A stretch of DNA of 64,000 nt from Siphonodentalium dalli (Eukaryota; Mollusca; Scaphopoda; Gadilida; Siphonodentaliidae). The notes beneath the pieces were generated by a model that saw only the letters and a list, made by a program, of their open reading frames with translations, was not told the DNA's origin and did no database searches. A program made the position numbers and the translations under genes. The stretch spans positions 57,440,609 through 57,504,608 of the forward strand of contig CP136066.1 of assembly GCA_032622095.1 (NCBI GenBank), read 5' to 3'. Below, piece after piece: positions 58,405 to 64,000 of the stretch (its first letter is position 1; every line of letters begins with the position of its first letter).

Positions 58405-59220
58405 TTGTCACCGTATATCTTTATTCGTTGTGTTGAAATCCTTAGTGCCAGCCTTAAATTCAATCCCAATATAAAGGGCATAGAAATAAACAATTCCGAA
58501 TACATTTTGACTCAGTACGCTGATGACCTAACTCTCTTCCTAAAGGATGAGCAATATACTCTTAACGCTGCACTCAATTTATTTGATGCCTTTGCTAACA
58601 TTTCAGGTTTAAAAGTTAATTTTAATAAAACACAAGCATTATGGATTGGTGCAAAAATGGGTTGTGGTGAAGATATCCTAACAGATAGAAATATATTGTG
58701 GAATCATAGTCAGTCAGTTACTATCCTGGGAATTGAATTTGATCTATTTAATGATAGTTATATAGAAAATAACTATAGGACAAAATTGAAGAAGATGGAA
58801 AATCGGCTAAATGATTGGTCATTTAGAAACCTCAGTCTGTATGGTAAGACAACAGTCGTTAAGACTGTGGCATTACCAATCCTAACCCAATGTCTCACTG
58901 TACTACCTTCTTCATCTCGAGAATTAACAGATAAAATACAATCAATGTTATTTAAATTTCTTTGGTCTGGAAAACCAGACAAAAAAGAAATGAGCGTAAT
59001 GATTAACACTTTAGAAGACGGAGGTTTGAAATTCCCTCATTCAAACTCATTTTGTAAATCATTGAAAATGACTTGGATTAAAAAGTGTCTAGATGTCCAC
59101 ACAGAAGCAAATTGGAAAACTCTGTTAATTGATGATTTAGAACCCTTCGGATGTTGCAAAGTATGGCATCCACACAAAGAAGGTCTTAATATAGTTAGTA
59201 AAAAATTCAATCCCTTTTAG
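58405..59220 (+). pseudogene. LINE ORF2: reverse transcriptase C-terminal half and thumb
   Basis: The longest open stretch of the window, 271 codons. It starts MSPYIFIRCVEILSASLKF (motif B remnant; the usual G-x-x-Q-G-x-P just before is damaged), then ILTQYADDLTLFLKDE with the catalytic YADD at 58516-58527, SGLKVNFNKTQALWIG, and VTILGIEFDL. The downstream part (RLNDWSFRNLSLYGKTTVVK, FLWSGKPDKKEMSVMINTLE, GGLKFPHSNSFCKSLKMTWI) is the conserved L1/Tx1 region after RT. It ends with TAG. Confidence 0.92.
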
Positions 59221-59318
59221 GCAGATATTTTTAATGACTGGGCAAGCTTAGATGAGAAAGTCACCACAACCCCCGAAGAACCAATATTCTACAACCAAAA
59301 ATTATAATAAATGGTAAA

Positions 59319-60156
59319 ATGTTCATCAACAAAAGCTTGATTAGAAAAAATGTTTATTTTATGAATGATCTTGTGGATGCCACATCCGCCTTTTTGGATT
59401 ATAACACATTATGTCAAAACCATGACATTAAAATTACTTTCACCACCTACCAGGGTCTTTTAGCAGCTTTACCTAAAACATGGAAAACATGCCCTTCATG
59501 ATAAGGGAAAATCAATTGAGACTCGGCACCGTGACATCCACAAATGTCGAAAATTTGCGAAAAAGCATGCAGAACCTTTTATCCCAGTTTTTTGAGTCAT
59601 TCCATCACATTTCCTGAAATATGTAAAAAAAAATGGCAGGAAAGACTTGGGCAAACTTTCATGCCCATAGAATGGAAATTAATTTTAAAATTGCACATTG
59701 GATTACTAATGACACTAGTCAATTGTCTTTTCAATTCAAAATAAATCATGATATTTTATATACTAACTCCAAACTTATGAAATGTAAAATATCAGAAACC
59801 GAAATGTGCTCTTTTTGTCACACAGGAAAAGAAACATGCCTACATCTATTTTATGAATGTCCTGTAACAAAATCTGTATTATTAGAATTTCTGTTAAAGA
59901 TAAATGTAACCTGCAATTTGAAGTGTCACAAAATAATATTATATTTGGTGTACCTGGTGGAAATCCAAATGAAGGAATAATAGAAATTGCCATACTTCTA
60001 TTTAAGAGATATATCTACTCATGTAAGATAAGAACTATTAACCCTAATTCACATGGTTTTACAGAATGGTTAAAAACTTACAAGACAATTGAAACTGTGT
60101 CATTAAAGGGCTATTTCACAAAAAAAAAATATTATTCCATAAGAGATGAAATATAA
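59319..60156 (+). pseudogene. LINE ORF2: C-terminal region with Cys/His motif
   Basis: Several frames overlap. The clearest (59633-59980) reads SETEMCSFCHTGKETCLHLF then YECPVTKSV, a C-x2-C-x7-H-x4-C zinc-finger-like motif typical of the end of L1/Tx1 ORF2. The next frame (59857-60156) continues NIIFGVPGGNPNEGIIEIAI and ends at TAA near 60156. At least two frameshifts lie in this part. Confidence 0.8.
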
Positions 60157-60446
60157 TTGATGAATTATTTTTAACATAAACCCACAAAAGTATCAACGGT
60201 GCAGAGTCTGAATTGATCAATATATTATACCATCTATTATATACTATACTCATTCATATAAAATGATTTGAACATGTTTATTTCAGCCTATGACAAAACA
60301 CTATATTTTATCCCACTCCTATTAATATCTTTGAAATAAAAAAATTATGATTTAACCAAGTGTATGTATTGTGTCCTTGATTCCTCACAAGTATGTATGT
60401 ATTTATTTGTTTAGACCCAAATAAAAAATATTTAAAATAATATTAA

Positions 60447-60462
60447 TAATAATAAGACGATG
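60447..60462 (+). repeat. LINE target-site duplication, right copy
   Basis: taataataagacgatg; perfect copy of 56579-56594 directly after the A-rich 3' end. Confidence 0.9.
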
Positions 60463-61789
60463 ACGACTGCTGGTGAATCACAACAGTGAAACAACCCCGA
60501 TCGAATAGTGTGTGTGAATTAAAATCGTTTTACTCTACCCACAATTCGAATTCTAACACACATAAGGTATACATCAATCTCTCCAACTGGGTTATTTTCT
60601 AGACGTATGGCTTCTAATGAACTAAAATGACCACGGCCACTTATAATTAAATTACTATAAAGATCGCCAACTGTCTTTGTACCTTGAAGTCATAGCAGGG
60701 AGTTAAATCATTCAACGGGGTTTATATCGAATTAATCGATTCGGGCGACAGGGACAACATACGGCGTGGTGAGATGTTAACAGATTGATAGGATTTGCCA
60801 TAATTATGTTGGGAGTTAATTGGAATCTAAAGGCGATCAAACATGAAATATACAAGAATTTTCGTATTTAAGAACAAAATGGTCATAGTCTCATGTAAAT
60901 CAGATACACAGAAAATGAGTGAAATCGCCATATCTGTCAACATCACTTTTCTTCCAGTGTGAATACACAATATATATTATTATCTACCGGACTGTCGTTG
61001 TTTAATTATAACTTCACATATGCCGTCTGTTCCATTAACAATAACACTATTGAAGAATACATATACCCTTTGCATTAATGGGCAAAAGCGGGAATCCCGA
61101 AATTAAAAGTTGTTATCCTTTCAAAGATGAGTATTTGTATTTTTAATAATGAACAAGTTATGTTTACTCAGAGTTTTGATTACATGAGTAGGTCCCAGTC
61201 ATAACACATATATCTATCCAAACTGATGCACATTACATACTAATATGGGAAAACCGTGCATCTTCCAATAGTTATTAAAATATTATAATGATTAAATAGG
61301 CTGATTTAACGAAGATTTAACAATGAAACATGTGATAACTGATGGAATTGTTTTTTTTACCAGTGCATTTCCCTTGACAGAAGCCGGACCCCCTCATGAT
61401 ATTGGGTTACAACGGCCAGTACATATATTTATTTTGAGTAAATACTGAATATGGGAGCCCATTTACTTGATTAATGCTATATTTGGCTCACTTTATAAGC
61501 CTTAAAATTTCATTTCAGTTCAGTAGTTATAATTTGTCTTTAAACGTGGATTTGGAAACAAATCATATGACAATGGAATCATCAGCGATTGGAGACTCAG
61601 ACCCGATCCATTCGTGACACCTAGACCTTCTATCCTGGATTATTTTCGGGACCCCACCACAGTTGTTAACAACATCATATAGGTGTTGATCAAATTGTTT
61701 GCATTTACAAATAATATATGAAATAGTAAAATATGTTAGACTGTTAGGATGCAGACACTTGTTCTTCCAAATATGTATTTCTTTCTCAG

Positions 61790-61963
61790 ACTATTTCTGA
61801 TGGAACGGTGCAGAGAGTGGTGTCAGGTTTGGCGAATGTTACATCGGACGAGGAAGGAATTTCCCTAACAGCTGCTGATTTAGTGACAACGATCGAGATC
61901 TTAGAAAAAGTTGCGGAAGTGATAGAACGTGGAACCAATACCATGACAGTCGAACTATCCGAG
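61790..61963 (+). CDS. Exon 10: start of GAIN domain (subdomain A)
   Basis: A 174-nt phase-0 exon (acceptor atttctttctcag, donor gtgcga) encoding TISDGTVQRVVSGLANVTSD, EEGISLTAADLVTTIEILEK and VAEVIERGTNTMTVELSE. The pattern of an amphipathic helix, L-A-x-x-T, then L-T-A-x-D-L-x-x-x-x-x-I-L-E-K-V matches helical subdomain A of GAIN in adhesion GPCRs, directly after HRM as in latrophilins. NVT is an N-glycosylation sequon. GAIN domains fold around a self-cleavage site (GPS) near the membrane; that part and the seven-helix region are not in the window. Polycystin-1-like proteins also have GAIN but not HRM. Confidence 0.85.
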
Positions 61964-64000
61964 GTGCGATAAGTTTTACTAAGTTTAAATGTCCACTCCA
62001 TATTTATTCCGAGAACGCCTCCATAGGCATCTTATAACTGATTGTATGCGTTTGTGACCCGCTCACATAAAATGTTTGCATTATTTTCAAAGTATGCAAA
62101 CTGAATTGACCTCACGAAGTGACATCGGTAGTTTCCATAAAAGTATTTGCACCACACACAGAACGAAGAAATTTCCATTATATATAATCGTAATTTCGTG
62201 TATAATATGGTTGCCAATAAATATAGAAAATAGTAAATATCAAAATCTAAAACTGAAATAAATTTCCGAAATTCACAATGCTCTGACAATTTACAATATT
62301 ACAAACACAACCAGCATTCGATTGAACATGGGCGCCGCCATCTTGTGTGTTGTCATCTAGTCGAAATACTTATCGGCCGAAACAACCTCCGAACTATGTC
62401 GAGTGTCTTCGAAACACTTCGGGTCTCACTATAAACGTAAACAAATCCATGTTAGTCCTATTAAATATGCGTAATTTAATATCAGAGTTATACTGACTCA
62501 TTTGGACGCTACATTGATTATCATCATGGTATCAGTTCCGAATATTACCGGAACCATGAATCGATTACACCATTACAGTGACACGTTGATATATATATTG
62601 CGACCACGAATATGTGATTGACATAGTGACAACGTACTGCGTAGCATTCTACCGGAAGTACAAACTGAGTAAGCGGTCATGTTGACGACAACACTTTTAT
62701 TATTCTACGATTGTACACGCCAAAGACATATTGAACAGTGTCGGTGCCATGTGTGCATATTCCTAGTGATGCATACATTGTGTCTACACACAACATACCT
62801 GTAAGTATTTCCACAGTCATTCTGAATTTCCTTTACCGTACATAAATGTGAATTCAAATAAAATAGTCTTGTTTCTTTGTCTCTTCGGAAGAGAAAAATC
62901 ATTTGTATTAATGCGATTGGTTGTAATTAGTTTCATTAGGCCCGACAGAAACAGCTATATTCCCGGTAACCCACCGCTCCTACGTGTAGGCCAGACGTAC
63001 GCCCCTATTAATTTTATCGACACCATGAACACAATAAACAAACACACTAACCGAAACAACACAAATTCACGTATTCAATATCTGAGGGTTGAACAATTGT
63101 GATAATTTGTCGCTGACCATGATTATTTGCACTGGAAATCGGGCTCATTTGTGGTAATTTGACCAGTTCAACCTCTGGATTCGTCGCGATAATGTTTTTT
63201 ACAAATAATGTCAACGCTAATGTATCCCTTCCAATAAAAACCCAGTAATGTGCGCACTGTGTCCTATTATCATCGGTTGTGCAAAGGACATATATTCAGA
63301 ACAAATATATTTTTAAAAATAATTTCAACGTACAACCATACTGTTTCCATCCGTTAACGGTAATATCAATATTCGATTTTAGTCCTTATGTTCTTTTCGC
63401 AACTCACGGATAGAATTACGACTACGTACATCTAGCCGTAGTTGTAAATTAATTTGGGGCGAAAAACATAGCAAATATGTTACCCGCCATATCAAATCCA
63501 GTCGTAAGTCGGGATTTTTTTACCCTGTGCCAATGCATTCTCTTATATATGCGAGTCGACCATAGGTCGCCTCGCATATATAAGAGAATGCATTGGCCTA
63601 ACAATTTTTTACAATTTTAATAATTTTTTCTTGTATTCTTTAACAATTTTATAATTTCACCCATATAGAGCCCCATACAAACATGAGCAGACGACACTCT
63701 TCTATATGCTTCTATATATATGTGGGGCTCCCTGCAGGGTAATGGATGTTTTTTATTTTATGTCCTAAAAATTTAAAAAAAAACATTTATTTAAAACAAA
63801 TGATAAAAAATTGTTAGGCCAATGCATTCTCTTATATATGCGAGGCGACCTATGGTCGACTCGCATATATAAGAGAATGCATTGGCACAGGGTAAACAAA
63901 ATCCCGACTTTCGACTGGATTTGATATGGCGGGTCAAATATAATGACGATGATTATTGTTATTACTGTATACAGCATTTCGTGGATAATCTTACGCAGTG
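61964..64000 (+). other. Intron 10 (incomplete) of the receptor gene
   Basis: It begins at the exon 10 donor and runs to the window edge. No further exon was recognised. 61964-63470 is plain AT-rich sequence; short ORFs such as 62848-63102 show no domain. A large inverted-repeat element lies at 63480-63940. Confidence 0.5.
63480..63940. mobile_element. Foldback element: ~115-bp inverted ends, each containing its own palindrome
   Basis: The left end (acccgccatatcaaatccag, then gtgccaatgcattctctt) and the right end (tggatttgatatggcgggt) are near-perfect inverted repeats of about 115 bp. Within each arm a palindrome of about 68 bp (tgcattctcttatatatgcg ... cgcatatataagagaatgca) folds on itself. 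The centre (63600-63800) is AT-rich and non-coding. The hairpin motif is shared with copies near 14.8, 16.1, 25.8 and 39.0 kb. Flanks both contain caaatat, a possible but unproven target duplication. Confidence 0.8.

Larger units (their letters stand above)
56595..60446 (+). mobile_element. 5'-truncated L1/Tx1-like LINE
   Basis: The insert starts inside the endonuclease and runs through reverse transcriptase to a Cys/His C-terminal motif and an A-rich 3' end (aaataaaaaatatttaaaat). It is flanked by a 16-bp perfect target-site duplication, taataataagacgatg, at 56579-56594 and 60447-60462. Truncation at the 5' end and a target duplication are typical of target-primed reverse transcription. L1/Tx1-clade affinity is judged from the endonuclease style, the FEKAFDSLEW and YADD motifs and the C-terminal C-x2-C-x7-H-x4-C motif; it has not been checked by phylogeny. 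The insertion is sense relative to the receptor gene and lies in intron 9. Confidence 0.9.
50980..61789 (+). other. Intron 9 of the receptor gene
   Basis: The longest intron (10.8 kb). It holds the right arm of the inverted triple repeat, small tandem repeats at 53550-53960 and 55745-55905, and the truncated LINE (56595-60446). No recognised content was found in 50980-52140, 53970-55740 and 60463-61789 apart from AT-rich sequence and short chance ORFs. Confidence 0.6.

Noticed and set aside
58405-59220. Longest ORF in the window as a host gene
   Set aside because: It carries reverse transcriptase motifs (YADD, SGLKVNFNKT) and lies inside a LINE bounded by a target duplication.
61790-61963. 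GAIN exon belonging to a polycystin-1-like protein
   Set aside because: Polycystins have GAIN and may have CTLDs but lack an HRM segment directly before GAIN. Kept as an alternative until the downstream exons are seen.

Overview
The window is eukaryotic nuclear DNA, AT-rich and dominated by introns and repeats. Small exons with GT/AG borders, a secreted or membrane modular protein built from phase-1 exons, a LINE and many short DNA-transposon relics point to an animal, most likely a marine invertebrate. The species cannot be named from the sequence. No rRNA, tRNA, CRISPR array or bacterial operon was seen.

One gene can be supported. It lies on the + strand and runs from about 19,962 past the right edge. 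Ten coding exons were assembled by eye from translation, splice signals and phase agreement: signal peptide (19962-20013), Thr-rich linker (21192-21242), Cys-rich module (21599-21739), two further Cys-rich modules (26274-26606), second Thr-rich linker (30082-30162), a complete C-type lectin domain (CTLD) in three exons (38681-38850, 42736-42887, 44905-45092), a short hormone-receptor-like (HRM) segment (50885-50979) and the start of a GAIN domain (61790-61963). All nine junctions keep one frame, giving about 479 residues. The order CTLD, HRM, GAIN indicates the ectodomain of an adhesion G-protein-coupled receptor. The rest of GAIN, the autoproteolysis site and the seven membrane helices must lie beyond 64,000. 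The lectin carries an EPN motif, which in known lectins goes with calcium-dependent mannose-type sugar binding. Two decayed copies of the Cys-rich exon sit in the introns on either side of the intact one.

Layout: 1-1,740 duplicated intron-like sequence and short tandem repeats; 1,744-4,239 a non-autonomous DNA transposon with perfect ends; 4,246-9,970 unassigned sequence with a 143-bp minisatellite; about 9,986-19,780 a large inverted-repeat structure containing a higher-order repeat, a hairpin, and a TTAA-flanked piggyBac-like element; 19,962 to the end is the receptor gene. Its introns hold palindromic MITE families, a dense retroposon/microsatellite cluster (30.7-36.3 kb), degenerate TTAGGG-like arrays (48.0 and 50.3 kb), inverted triple repeats around the HRM exon, and a 5'-truncated, frameshifted L1/Tx1-like LINE with an intact 16-bp target-site duplication (56.6-60.5 kb).

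All assignments come from reading the sequence. No database search or alignment program was run, and repeat borders are approximate unless terminal repeats are described.
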